A DNA stretch of 64,000 nucleotides from Diprion similis (Eukaryota > Arthropoda > Insecta > Hymenoptera > Diprionidae), in the NCBI RefSeq assembly GCF_021155765.1, contig NC_060115.1:1240001-1304000 (forward strand), given 5' to 3'. Shown piece by piece: positions 11,584-25,500 of this stretch (the stretch's first letter is position 1; every line of letters begins with the position of its first letter). The notes beneath the pieces were generated by a model that saw only the letters and a list, made by a program, of their open reading frames with translations, made no database searches and was not told the origin of the DNA. The position numbers and the translations under genes were made by a program.

Positions 11584-13133
11584 GACACTCTGACGGATAA
11601 AAATATTCAACCGTCTAAAATAGACCGGTCACACACTGTTCTCCATAAGCCACTATCCTTCGGACGTACAAGACGAAACGTACCTACTTGCGCGTGCCCG
11701 AGAAACCTGCAACGGCAACGGCAACATCACACCCGCAACTCGGACACCTTAATTGGTACTTCTTTAATCGGGTTTCAGACTTTGTTTTTACGCTCTCACA
11801 GTTGGTCCCCGTTTTTATCGACAGGATTTTCGAAAATCAGCAGACGATGAGTGTTTTCGTTTGATTCATTGATGTTACATCATACTTTCGAGACTGTGTT
11901 TGATTCCGTTTCCCCTTATGATCCATGACGCTGACCCCACTTTTCTATCGCTTATTATCAATTATCGCTGATACTCATGGCGTCTGTTGTGCAATAATTA
12001 TGAGTGGATCTTTGTGTTGAACAGAATCTTATGTAAGGGGAGATATTTTTGAAACGGTTGGGATATAATTAGTCGTTGGGATGTGTATAAGCGCCTTGGT
12101 GCTGATGGCTTGAATTCTGAACGGTGGTTTTAAATTCCTTATCGCATAAACGGAGTAGGTAGTATTTATACTAGCAACAAATCAGCCACGTGATTACCGA
12201 TCGCTTATTTATGTACTCAATGTCTCTCTTTGGCTCTGAATAAACGCCAATGAGATGATGATACGCTGCGCGACGCGATCAAAGATCAAAGCAACTTTAA
12301 TTGAACTGCGTTTCGAGCTTTGACAAGTGTTTTTTTGTTATATATATTTGGCTTGTAGACATACGACGTTGCGTACAAACTTTACTATATAGAGAAAAGT
12401 GGAGGACGATTAGTAAATATATATATGTTATGATGAACTGCGGACGCATATGCAGTTTTCGATTTGATACAAGAGGAGAAATTTCACTTTTTTCTCATTA
12501 TTTTCACCGCTAAAACTCGCATCCAACTCCCTCGTTTCAGGTCTCATTAATACTTGCAGATTATACAGGATATTATTACAAGAACCGAAATGATGCAGGC
12601 GCACGTAACTACGATTTATTTTTTGGCTATTTTTAGTGCTTGGCGTAGCGCCACTATTTTCGGCTCTCTCTCAAATTTCTCACTCCATATTTGGAATTAT
12701 GATGCTTTGAAATCCATCGCCGTGTTTACACAACCGCTACTGCGAAACAAGCAAGGATACAGCCAATCCCATATCGCTGTAATTATAAACCGGGAAAATT
12801 TGATAACCCGATATTATACGCTAATAGCGTTAATAGCTTAATTGTACTGTGAACAAACAGAAAACCGTATTGTTTATCAAGTGTCAAAAGCGCTAATTAC
12901 ACCGATCGTAATACCGGGATGGGTGATAGATGAAAAAGATAATTTTCAGGGTGGATTCTCGCCGAATAAATATAACCTCACTGCAACCTGAATTTGTAAT
13001 CCTAATCACCAGCGTGGATCTACGATCCAGATGAAGTGACCAAATGATCAGAGAATGACATCATAGATTTCACCCGATTTCGAACCGAGAAATATTACGA
13101 CCAAACTGTTTCGTATATTTTCATTTTGCTTAC

Positions 13134-13164
13134 CTGTTACAGGAAAATTACTTTCAGGCAACAT
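13134..13164 (-). CDS. Candidate upstream coding exon of the regulator (speculative)
   Basis: On the minus strand an ATG at 13164 is followed by ten codons (MLPESNFPVT) plus one base, ending in a strong donor ACAG|GTAAGC at 13134. The single leftover base is exactly what the acceptor at 10699 needs. Joining gives a Gly codon and runs into GIMQTEE of the first mapped exon. An in-frame TGA lies 15 bases upstream of this ATG, so it would be a genuine start. Against it, donor-plus-ATG combinations occur by chance in 27 kb, and the ATG at 10691 could equally be the start with non-coding 5' exons. Confidence 0.25.
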
Positions 13165-13589
13165 GAAAACGATGTCTTCTCACGTTTGTCAACGATATAC
13201 TTTCCAACAGAATGATCGTGGATGGGGAAAAAATCGAACCATATACGTCAGAACGATCGTTAGAAAACTTGTGTTTAACCGCGAAAGTATTATACCAAGA
13301 CACAGCAAACTCTACGTTTAAATCACCATTCCTTTAGAGTATAAAATTTATCATTATCACAGTATCGAAAATCAAACCGAGTCTCCGAACGTCGCAGCAA
13401 GATGAACAATATTATTATTTATCGCAGTAAATCCCGCCCCTGGATTGCGGGGATTATCCTCACGCTCGGTGTTAAATCACCCGCCAATCGGCGGCGCTCA
13501 GGTGAGATCCACGTGGATCTTATCTTCCGAGGTAGCAACAAAGTGCGCTTATACGGACCGGAGGCTTTTGGAGCACATTTGGCACTGTA

Positions 13590-13960
13590 ATGCTCGAGCC
13601 TCGGGGCGGGCGCAGCGACCACCAACCCTGGCCGGCGTCACGACGCTCTCGACGTCTCCGTCTCCGTCTCCGTCTTCGTCGACGTCGAGGTTCGTCGAGA
13701 CGCGCGGCGCGCGGCGCTCGCGCGAGGCGCGGGAGTAAATTCTCAATTTGGGCGGTTGGAAATTCGAGATTGCCCCATATCGGGAGGTACGCAAGGCGTC
13801 GCGGCGGAGGTGTTCGCGGTAGTCTTGTAACGGCAGAGAAACCCCGTTTGCCTATACCAGCCGCGAGCCGCGCAGCTCGCCTAACCTCCGTCGTATTATA
13901 TTTAAACACCGGCTTCGGCGCACGCGCTCGACGAAACTTCGCGCTCGCCTCCGAAATGGC
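13590..13960. promoter_or_regulatory. GC/CpG-rich island, possible promoter region
   Basis: This stretch is clearly richer in GC and CpG than the DNA around it. It includes a CTCCGT hexamer run at about 13654-13680 and a CGCGGCGCGCGGCGC-type patch near 13701-13730. It lies just upstream, on the minus strand, of the candidate exon at 13134-13164. Promoter function is inferred from composition alone. Confidence 0.25.
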
Positions 13961-16900
13961 ATTAATGCCTTTTTGCTCTGAAACTTTTTGGAGGAACCGA
14001 CCTATATCGCCTATTCCGGGTGTCAGCTTACACCCTCCGGAGGATGACGGGTCTCGTTGCCTAGTGGGAACCACTTTTTTTTTTCTCTTCTTTTTACCAA
14101 AAAACTACTTTATTCAACCGCTAAAGTATCTAAGTTCGAATGTAGAAAATAATGCCTTTTTGGGATAAATTATTTTCTATCTTCAGCTTCACAGCCACAG
14201 CGAAGCTTTTACTGAGGAAAACGGACCCGCCGAAGATCTACGGTTTTGAATGAAGACCAGATGTAAGAATAGCCATGCATAGCGCATGGAGAACGGACGA
14301 GCCCATGGGCGTTAAAATAAGCATAAATCTTGGGAAAGTTCGTCTCCGGTAGGAATCAAGTGTGGGACGGACACGCTTCGAGACTCGTTCGCGATATGGA
14401 CGAAAATTTGATCCTACTGCAGCGGTACATGCAAAGTTGTTATACGCCAATCCTGTTTTTGCAGCGTCTTTTCGGCCGCTTAAGCTCCGCGGTTATCCCT
14501 AATAATAGCAAAAGTTGTTACAGCTTCTGCGGACAAGCATTTCGTCGTCGTCGAGAGATGCAAATGCGCCGGGCACCCGCGCCAAATAAGCTCTAAAATT
14601 ACCGCAATGTTTCCTCGAGGTACACTTCGCCATCTTACCAACACACTTTATACCGTCAAACTTGTGTCCAAGCTCTGCAGCGACGCTGACGAATCAAAAC
14701 GGTGGAATTATGTTAGACAGCGTGATTTCGGCGAAACATTATTGTTCAAGTCTCACTGCTCGATTCTCGAAATCGTGTAAAAAAATATCACAACGTAAAA
14801 GCAGATACCAAGAAGACATTGAAACGATCGCGTGGAAAAAAAGGAAATTATAAAGGTGAGAAAAATCGTGCATCGACGTTGTTCAACGATGAAGCGAAGC
14901 GAAGCCCACTCACGTCAGATAATTCGCGTTGTCCGTCAACACTTCAGGCTAATTAGCAGATCTAGCTTGTATATTATACCACGTCACCGTTCGTGTAAAC
15001 GAAATCAGTAGGCTTTCTCATGATGTGTGGTCCGTTTCCTCTCGAGCGAATTATTTCGCGATACAATTTGCGTCACGGGGCGTAGAAACCTCGTCGATAT
15101 CGCGCGCGGCTGCTGTCATATCGGCGAGTTCGATTTCTTGACACCGTTCCGGGCCCCTTTGGGCCGCTTATGCGTATTCAGGCGATAAAATCAAAATCCA
15201 CGAATGGAAAGCCAGTTGTTGACATATCGCAGTCTCAGGTATTGGGACACATCTCGTGGGCGGGTTGGCTCTACCTATAAGGAATATAATGTGGGTACGC
15301 CTCCGCGAACCGGTGCGCAGCGCAGTACCTACCTAACTCTCCCTCACGGTGCGTTGAAACACGCGTGTACACACATCACCTCACGCACAGACCGCGTATC
15401 TACGTGCAGGTCTGATGCTCGCTATGGCGGGAATTTTTTTCTACAATTTGACGCTAATTATTTCCATTTCCTTCGGAACCGAGAAGGGTATGAAGATCAA
15501 GATTTTCTCGAGCCTGAGATAAGTCGGGGGTTTTTCAGACAACGTGAAAATTTAGGGGGGGTACATCCGGGTGAATTATTGAGTCCAAGCTGGTCCGATG
15601 GAATCGACGCGAGGCTCGAGGCTTCTGTAGATTTTGGAACGAATCCGTGGGACACGATTTTGGGCAGAAATTGATTTGGCATTCGCGAGCAGAGCAGTTA
15701 GCCTCGATCAGCGTATGAGAAAAAAGAAATAAACACTCGGACAAAAAAAAATTCTTTATGTAGACCGTTCAAGCGGTGTGCCTTCGCCCACGCAACTCCG
15801 CAATCATCATCATCGTCACGTTCGTTCCTGCATGCGCGATATTTTGTAACCTCTGAAAACTCTCGAGGAACTTCGCCGCGTAGCTTTGTTTGATTTGCAT
15901 GAATTAATGGTGATGTATTTTTGTCAGTCTCATTGTCGTGTTGACTCGACTCAGCGATCCGTTGTTAATTGCTGTTGATAATTAATTTACTGGGGAAAAA
16001 ATAGCGCAGCGTAGGCACGATGGTTTTTCTGTCTTCTCAGAAATCCTTTACGTCAATGATCAATAATAACTTTTTTCCAGAACGTCATTCACGCAAAGGT
16101 ACAGCTGACGATGTTTTTAATTACTTCATCAGAAAATTCTATTCTAGCCTTGCATTTGTACGTGGATTCGATTTTGTTTTCAATCTCTAATTGCCTCCGA
16201 GATTCTTTAGATAGAAACTAGATTGACGGGTTGAATTGCGTGAACCCTTGCGGCGAAATTTTTTGCACAACAATTATCATTTCATATTCGACATATGGTA
16301 CGTTTCAGCGCAATTACTAGAAGTTGGGAATTTTTAATAGAATTACGAGATTATTTACGTGTTTTATTATACAGCGTGTTTAGACTTTTCCTATCGCGGT
16401 TTCCTTTTCCATTTGCTTTCCTTATCTCGGGACGAAAATCAGCAACCCAAATAATACTTCGCGGCGCAATTACTAATCTCACAAAAGAAGGAGGCTAATT
16501 TAATTAAAGGATAATGAATATTTATTACTGCTGGTTTTGGGGGGAAAACAGGGAAATTATATGTGAGTAAGGTGTAAAAATTACGGTCCAATTTATCAAC
16601 ATTTAATAGACCATTTTCATCAGCATCGCTTCATTAAACCGTCATAAATATACCGAGCGTATACGTTACACGTTATAGCCATGACCCTGTGCTTAATACA
16701 TTTTTTATTACATAAAGTGATAAATATTTATTACTCCGTCATCCGTTTTATCCCTTCGACACGACCCGGGCGAAACTTGAAACACACATTTTTCTTTCAG
16801 GGTAAACAATGCTCTGCACTTTCGGAAAAGTTTTACAAACATTATACGAAACTATCGTACATAACACGCAGTGAAAAGAACCGTCGACTTTACCAAGTAC

Positions 16901-19900
16901 GCCGATCAAATATGATTCGTACGAAATATCATCCGACTCAGCGGAAGAATGGTTGCGTTTCTCGAGTGATAAATCATCTCGGTAACATACAATGAACCAA
17001 CGAAACTTTTCATTCCCAAGACTTTCCTAAAAAGAAATCTCTTTTCTCTCGAGCAGCGCTCGAACTTTTCCGACTAAAATTCGTTTTTCACCGAGTTCAA
17101 AAATCTAACGTTTAAGTCGAAACTGAATTATTTGGTCCATCTTTGAATTTAAATAGCGAAGTTTTGACGCATTTGAATTTTGTATTTAGATCTGAGACAA
17201 ATTCTCGGATTCAGAAGAAAAATTCCGATATTTGACTCGTCGAGGCCGCCATATTCCACGCATTTGTGGTCTGGGATTCAGAACTCTGAGGCAAAAGAGT
17301 TTCTGCATCTTATATCTAGAACGACCGATATCTCTGTACATGCGCCATGCAGGGAGATTGGTACGAGATCGTGGAAAGGCGGGAGGAGATTGTTCTCGCG
17401 GGGGGATTTCGCCGGCGTTTGGGATAAGAGAGGAGGACTATTCCGCCAATCAGGAGGCTGAGCTGATCTTTGATTGATTGATCGAGTGATCGTGGGGGGC
17501 ACGTGGGTCGGGAGAGGGGGGTTTACGCGGATTACTATACATGCCTTACGAAGTTTCGAGCATTGCACTTGCACGCGTATCCCTGCATCCAGATGCCATT
17601 CTGCTTAAAACTTTTTATACATAATTACGATTCATTCATCGAGCAGATTTTGTTTTTCTTTTATATCATCCAATTTGAAGCATCGTTTAAGAATTAGCGC
17701 AGATGAAAATGCTGGACTTGTGCCAGGGTTTCTGTTTGTCTGCGCGAAACATTCACTCAGCTTATAATATGTGCAGTAAACGAGGCGTGTATAATACCTG
17801 AGCGTGCGTTGTATTAATAGACCGTTAAAAACTCAAAAAACAGTAAATTCCGCAATGCAACTGAGGCGCATAATCTTTCGCACAAAAAAAAAAAACAAAA
17901 ACAAAATTGAGAAACGAATTTTTTGTTGGATTTTACGTAACGGATCACGGAAACCGGCGGGATACTCACTTACTCATTTGTGCAATTTAAAAATAATCAT
18001 TCTCAAGAATCTATTCCTGCCACCTCGGGTAGTCGAAAGTCCGTAAATGTAACATACGTAACCGGTGAACCGCTGTGAGTACGGGGAAAAATATCGGTTA
18101 TTTTTTGAACCCGCTTGGCGAGAAGAACGGTAAACAATCTTTTTTGAATATGAGGGAAAAAGATTTTTTTCAACAATAGACTATATATAGTTGCAAAAGT
18201 TCCTTCGGCAAGGCTTTCGTTCTTGGATTCGAAAAGGCATATCTCGACTTGCCGCAGACAGGAAGCAAGCATTCTTCCAAGGCAGCGTGTCACGGGTTTC
18301 TAGAATTAGATATCCGGTTTTCGAAAAAGTTTCGGGGCTTCATGCGCGAGATCGGAAATTTGTAATTATTACCACAATGTGTTTCCTCCCTGCAGGTTAG
18401 ACAAGAGGGGAACTATACACGCACATACATACATGCTTTGTATAGTTTAGGTAAAATAAAAGGGACACCGAAACGAATTACAGAGACGAGGGACGTGCGC
18501 TTGTGTGTATAATTTTATAGCGAAGCGTGCGCTAGATTTTATATTTAGGATGCCATCGTGTAACCCTAGAACTACTGAATTAGGTTGGAACGAAAATACG
18601 AAAATACACCCACGCAACCGCGGGAGCAGAAACAGAAGTGGAAGTGCGGCTGCGATCGCGACGGGATGCTGGGCTGATCCAAAAGAGCCGAGCCGAATCG
18701 CTAGCTGTTTTACCAATCGATCCAGCGCCTCTCCTCCTCCCCCTCCTCCACCTTTTCCTCCACCAACGGATCATATTTTTTCCCTAACCCGCCGCCTGCG
18801 ACCAACTTTCTCTTTCCATTATGTATCCCGATCTGTCCTCGAGTACCTGAACACGTCTAATATCGAGCTTTGTCAATCTTTATTAACTCCACGGGAGTTA
18901 ATAGATTACCTTCGCTGCACAGCAGCCGTACATTCTCTCGGAGCCCCGCTGGCTGTTGCAACACTTCCGGTTTCCTGTTTCCTCCGCAATTATAAAACCC
19001 CGCTGCAATCTATACTGAAACGCGAATCTCTCGGTTGATAAACTTTTTCATAAATATGCATTGACTGTCTGTGCGAACTGTTCTCCAGTTAGTTATGCAT
19101 GCGATTTATAATGATTCTGTATATTTTTTCTTTCGTCAAACTTCCTTGCCTGTTACATAATGAAAACTATTTTCCAAATCGCGGAATTACTGAGGCGCAA
19201 CGTTTCAAGTATTTTTTACACCACCAGTTTCGTTATTTTATTCTGAAAATAACGAGTTTTCGTTCGTTTTTTTCAAAACATATCGTTTCATATGATCAGT
19301 GTTACACATCGAGGACAGAACAATGTAATTCGTAGTTCGTGCATTGCTGTTCAGCTCCACTAGTAACAAATGACGAGAATCTTAGGTAAGCATGTGACTA
19401 CCTAACCCGTCAAGTTCTCAAATCTGAACGAGTATAGTCACAAAGGAACGTATCTAAGGCAAAAAACGTCTCCGTACAGACAAATACGTTCTAGAGCTCA
19501 TTTAATATGCATTAGCTCGCTGCGTGACTAAACATCCAGCAGTCGCATGTGGCGAGCAAAGCTCATATAACGATCGCAGATGAGTGAATGTGAAACTCTG
19601 CTCTGTAACGAGATCTTGAGTTGCACGGCATTTCCCGTTGATGAATTACGTCCGTGATCTGTTGTTTCGGTTAGAACGGTACAATCAGCCTCTTGCATCG
19701 TATACCGCAAGCTCGGTCCATTGTGATATCGGTTATCCATCGTGTTCACAACCTGCTGCCACGCTAGACGAGGACGCCTGTATAGAAAGCTGGTGATGAA
19801 TTAAGATTCTAGATAAACACTTCGGTTTCAGCCCATTGTTAGATCCGTGTTTCCGATTAAATTGTTTAATCTGAACTTAGTGGTTAATTGGATGTGCGGG

Positions 19901-20258
19901 AGCTGATTGCTGCGTCGAAAGCATTGCAGAGACCCCCTTTTTTAAAATCGTTAACACTTTCGTGCCTGGAATATCCTGAGCCTTTTTATTTCTCAATGAA
20001 TAAATTTTTTATCACAGCTCCGTGGACCGCGGAAGCTGCGGGCCTGCCAGGATGGTTGTGAGATCTCGAGATGAGATAGGCAAATGGGATTGTCATGCCA
20101 GCTGTCTTAATTAAGAATGATGGACGAAGTAGGACGTTCAATGTTGGTGCAAGCCCAGAAGTCAGCGGGATGAATGCAAAGCTGGATGGGCAAGTCATTT
20201 TTATTACTCGATGTGCGGATCGTTGAAATTCGTGTTGGTCAGCGAAGTGTGAAGAGTA

Positions 20259-20290
20259 AGAGGAAGAGGAAGAGGAAGAGGAAGAGGAAG
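20259..20290. repeat. (AGGAAG)n hexanucleotide repeat
   Basis: Purine-only tandem of AGGAAG units, about five copies. It accounts for the Lys/Arg-rich plus-strand frame and the Leu/Pro-rich minus-strand frame over it. Confidence 0.9.
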
Positions 20291-22511
20291 ACGGAAGACT
20301 GTTCTACCAGCCTTTCGACGTTTATTCAAATTCGGCCAAAGACAGTCCGGTGCAAAGAAGACTCGGCCATTATATCGTTTGACATTCCGTTCCCACAATC
20401 CCGAGGTTCCCGGTGGCGCAATGCTCGCCTCGTCAACGGAAGTGGACAGCGACATCGCGTCTCGAAATGAAATCTCAAAGTCAATCCAAAAGTCAGCCAC
20501 CAGGATAAGTAGGTCATTCCAAGTCCATTTTGTTGTTCAAAATGTCTATACGAATACTCAGAAACGATAAAAAGTAAAAACTCGTGGCGTGATTCGTCCG
20601 CATTTCACTTCTTTTAACGCTTGTCGAAAATGGAGCAAAGCTGAAGATCCTCTCTAATTTTCTAGGCATCAGGGGCGTGCGTTATGCAAGCAGATTTTTC
20701 ACCACGACGAGAGGTTGTCAGTCGAGTGACGTAACCGCCTGTTGTCTGGCCAATTCACGAAGCTACCTGTTCTATTCTCGAGTCGTATTCACCGTCCGAC
20801 CACACCTGTTTTAGCTTTATATTTTCGTAACGAAAATCCGCCGCCGGCGATTTTGGCCATCGGTAGTTGCAGGCGGTGCGGTTAATTTGTTACCGAGGTA
20901 GAAAGACACCCACGTCGACATTATAATATACGCAAGTAGAAACGAGTGGTCCGGAATCCGTCGAACCGTTTCCACCCCTGTAATTATCATTCAAAGCTGA
21001 CGGAAGTTCTTCGAGTTAAACTTGGCGGTGTCAGGTCTCCGTCAACTCCCGAACGACGTGACGAGCGAAACGGCAACTCTGACTGCCCAAGTGGGCGTAG
21101 CAACGAGTGCGAAAAAGTATGATCTATGCAGTATCTATAGCGGAATTGCGAATCTAGGAATCGAGGAAGAGAAACTACAAGAGCCTGAGCAGATCTCCCA
21201 GCAATTTCAGCCCATCAGTCTTACTCCCTTCTCCCTATTCCTCTCGAATAAAATTAGACGTTTTATAAACGATCGTGCCATCTCCAATCTCGGGCGATAT
21301 ATTTATCTTTGATAAATCTTGCCTCCTTGTTACAGGTACTCGTGTTTCGTCATCAATCTTAGCGCTATTTCGACTTTGGCGAAGCCGCGAGGGGCGTAGC
21401 GGAATTTTTTTTAACTCCTGCCACAGGATTTCCTCCCCGTAAATTTGGTGACGCGATCCGTCAGAGTAGTCGCGAGACGTTACAACAATATGAGTGCAGT
21501 TTGTAGAGAGACTGCATCTGATCGTCGGATAGCGAGTCAAGGCTTGTGCGTGTGCGCGCAACACGCGCGAAGCGATGATTCTCTCCCACGATCCTCGTGA
21601 CACAATGAGGCTTGATTTATAAGATCCTGCGTTTATGCGTTCCTGTGCCCATGTACACGCCGTCTCTCCACCTCAAACAAAACTCGCGTGTCGTCGAGAC
21701 GTCTCGGACCTTTGATCATCTCGCGACAGGTTACGCGTACAGTTTTAGCTCGCCGTCGAGCCAACAATTTTTTAAATAATTGTCGTAGACAAGCTTCGCC
21801 ATTCTATAATGGACGGCGCTCATTTTCGATTACACGTCCTCTCTCTTCATTCTTCATTCGTTCCGCTGGTTATGAAATTCCTGCACAGTCCTCAGATGTG
21901 ACGAGAGAAATGTGAGTTGGAAAATAAGTGTAAAAAATAACCGAAATTGTCTTTTCGTATAACTGTAACTTTTCTTTTTATTGATTCAAAACCATCACCA
22001 TTACAAGGTTTGAAAAGTCGGATGTACAATAAGCAGCATAGAGGGGGTTAAATTCATGGGGATGAGTCGTTGATAAGGAGGGTGAAGACATTGTGTAAGC
22101 GACGGTCATCCGACGAAGAAGATAACAACGTTCCTGTAACAACTCTTCCCCGGAAGTGTAGGTAAAGCCGTGCCTTACGATGACCGGCTGCAATCATTTC
22201 AGGATGTTGTTCGTCTCGCAGAGGGTGTGCGGGGTATCGTTTCGCCGACACTAAATCCTCGACTAAATCCTCCAGGGTGGGGGTGAATAAGCTAAGCGAG
22301 GGTGACACGAGGAGGTCGGCACTCGATTCCTGGAGTCGACGACGGGAGGAATGCCATCGGGAGAGGTGTGCAGCTCACGACGACGGCGTAGCTAACGATA
22401 AGCCGGAGGGCATGGAATCGACGATGCAGTCTGCGGCGGTATGCTGGGTGTGCGGTTGCAGGTTGAGCTGGCGCAGAATGCACATGAATGAAACTCTCAT
22501 TCATGGAGCGC

Positions 22512-22538
22512 GGGGCCCGTCGGGGCCCGTCGGGGCCC
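22512..22538. repeat. GGGGCCCGTC short tandem (2.7 copies)
   Basis: A 10-bp unit, GGGGCCCGTC, repeated 2.7 times. Each copy holds the palindrome GGGGCCCC or GGGCCC, which is unusual in an otherwise AT-leaning region. Confidence 0.85.
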
Positions 22539-25500
22539 CTCGAGTCGGAGGAGAGAACCCCCTGTAAGGGAACCGGCGGCTCGCACACGTGATCACCATT
22601 GTTAAATAGCGCTCGGCGACGAAGCGTACCGCCGACCTGCCGCGTTATTCCAACTTTTTACCCTGGACGCCGGCCGCCGCACCGTCGTCGACCATCGAAG
22701 GCGGAAACATGGAAACTCGTTGTCCCTCCGCAGGATGCGCTGATCGTGATTGAGGCTCCTGCTATTCCAGCAGCCGGCAGCTCCGGGAATCCGATCGTCC
22801 TAAGCGCCACGGCGCTCGCATCCCCCCTTGGAGGAATCTAGTTTACTGCGGTTTACCCGCTTTTATTTCTATTCGGAAAACAGCTAGGCGCGCACGTCTG
22901 CACCGGTATTATTTACTTACACTTATACTTACGTACACCTGCCGCGCGATACAAACCTACATATCGTACGTATAGATACATACATACATGCACCTGACGC
23001 AGGAATTTTTATTCCACAAACTATTTCTCGTCGCTAACGAACCCTGTTATACGTCGCATACAAATCGTCCGCGTATCGCGCCTTCTAACGCCTCGAGATA
23101 TATTATGTATTTTACCTACACCTTTATACACGAGTGTGAGCTGAATTTTATTGAAAATTATTCCTCAGCCACGCTGCTCTGTCGATCTGTGTCAATGGTG
23201 ACATTTTTTTCCTATACATTTAAATTAAACACCTTCTTTATCGCGATTTTATCTATCATTAATTAAGGCAATGCGATTATTATACATCGAATCAATTTTC
23301 AAAACGGTAAACAAGTTCAACAGAGATTTACAGATTTCAATACGATGTCTGTCAACGAGTTACCACACAAATCATCAATTTTTCACCAGAGACCTTACGA
23401 AGCGCTTATGAAATTTCGAATCTCCCGCTAGAAATTTATCCCGACACAGTGACTTGGCTAATTTGAAGAGAAAAAAATAAATAGAAAAATAAACTGATAG
23501 AAGATTGCGTAACGATATCAGTGGCATTTAAAATGGTAAAAAAATTACTGAAAAAATGAGAAAGAAGCCGAAAAAAAATCAGTAACATCACTGCACAAGC
23601 TACTAATTTAATCATAACCATTAAACTTTCGGGCAGCACGAGGGGAAATACGAGGGGAGTCTTGAATTCGGTAATTACATTATACTCGCGGCGTGCGGAG
23701 GAGCTTCTATGCTCGTACACATATACCCATCGTGCCCAGCATGGTATATCAATTTTCATGGAATGATTACTCAGCGGCGCCGCCTTGTGGCAATAGGCAC
23801 CTCATGCCTATGCATGTCTAACATGTTTTCACTAAATTTGAATAACAATCTACCTCACCTACGCCGATTCAACCCGAATATGCAGCCCGGGGTTCATCCG
23901 CCGTTAAATTATCACCGCATATATATATATATACAGACCAACTAAATTATTGAATAACCAAAATGTAATTTCGGCGACGTGTTCATACCGCACGCATGCA
24001 TGGCACACGTAATGTATGTATATAGTATAAAGTATACCTGTAACGAGCGAAAATTTAGCCAACCGAGAATGAATAACGGCCAAAAATTCAATCCTGTCAT
24101 TTAACTGCAGTGAGTCAATCGCGGAGATTTAGAAATCAACTCCACAAATGACGGGTACCACTAATGGAAATTGGAGGTGTGCATGTGTGTGTGTGTGTTT
24201 GGAATGAGATTTATGTACATATACGTACATGATAGCAAGCACGTACCGTGCCGAGCACAGGGCAGCTTCTTATCGCATCGATTCATTCAAGATGTGTGGG
24301 AGGCTCCCGGAGTCTAATGGCCGAGCAAAAGCCCCATGGCGTGCTCCACATGTAGTGTATACTCTAGTCTCGTCCTCGTCGTCGTCTTCGTCGTCGTAGT
24401 TTACGAAACAAACAGTGTAAAGAGGATATAAGGGGGGAGAGAGAGAAAGAGAGAAAAAAAAAAGTATAGAGATAATTGGTGCGTTTCGAGTAATTAGGCG
24501 GTGACATCGCGCTTGCGCGAGGACAAAACTTGTCAAATTGTAGACCGGAAGAGCTTATATATTATACCTATAACAGAGAAGTTGGGAGGCGGCAGGTATT
24601 AAAACCGTAAATTCGGATCCGGGTGTGGATCCCTGTCACACGAGACGGCCGAGGTGCGTAACTTCGATACGCCAGACGTAGGTATACGTACTGTGCAGTG
24701 CAGGCCGCATATGGTAGAGAGAAGTAGCGTGATATTTTAATACCTTTGCCGAGCTCAAAGCTTGGCCATGCATCGGGGTGTTCGGCGATGCGATCCGTGC
24801 TTGTATACCTATACCTGTGCCAGTATCTACGGCGTGTACGTATAACTGCAATAATAAAATTACCCACGCATATGAATTAGAATATGACTAGATGATAATT
24901 TATGTAGAAATTATTCGTAATGCGCCCGTGTGTGCCTGTGTCATGCGTAAGTACGTGCGTATTTGTGTGATGCAGGTATTATATGTATATGTATATACGC
25001 AATATGCCGCGGTGTCGTCGTTGATTCAGGGTACAAGTAAGTGTGCCGAGAGAAGAAGAAGAAGAAGCAGAAGAAACAAGTTTTCGCCGGTGTGTTATTA
25101 TACTTGTATACCTATAACATACGTCTTTCGTAAACTAGTAATATACCTACTCGTATGTGTGAGTGTGTGTGTAAATAAAAATAGGTAAAATATGCATAAA
25201 TATTACACATAATCTCAACAACCACGCGTACATACCTATGAGAAACGTGTGTAGAACGAAAAGATGAAAAATTTATTTCGTGAGAAAGTGTGGATGCATG
25301 TATTCACATAGAATTAGGTATTAATTACAACGTTGTAATATGCAGCGATCCTGCGTAATCGCGCTTAAGCTGCTGGTAGGTATAAGTATACACGTTATAA
25401 ACGTTACGATGTGAAATTATCCGAGATGAAATGCGAAAAGCCGGGTCGCGATCTTTTGCTCTAACAATTCCGTTCTCTTATCCACCAGGAAATATCGTAT

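Noticed and set aside
13520..14168. Overlapping 184- and 192-codon frames on opposite strands
   Set aside because: They exist because the stretch is GC-rich and poor in stop codons. The poly-Arg part is a CTCCGT repeat, and no domain is recognisable.
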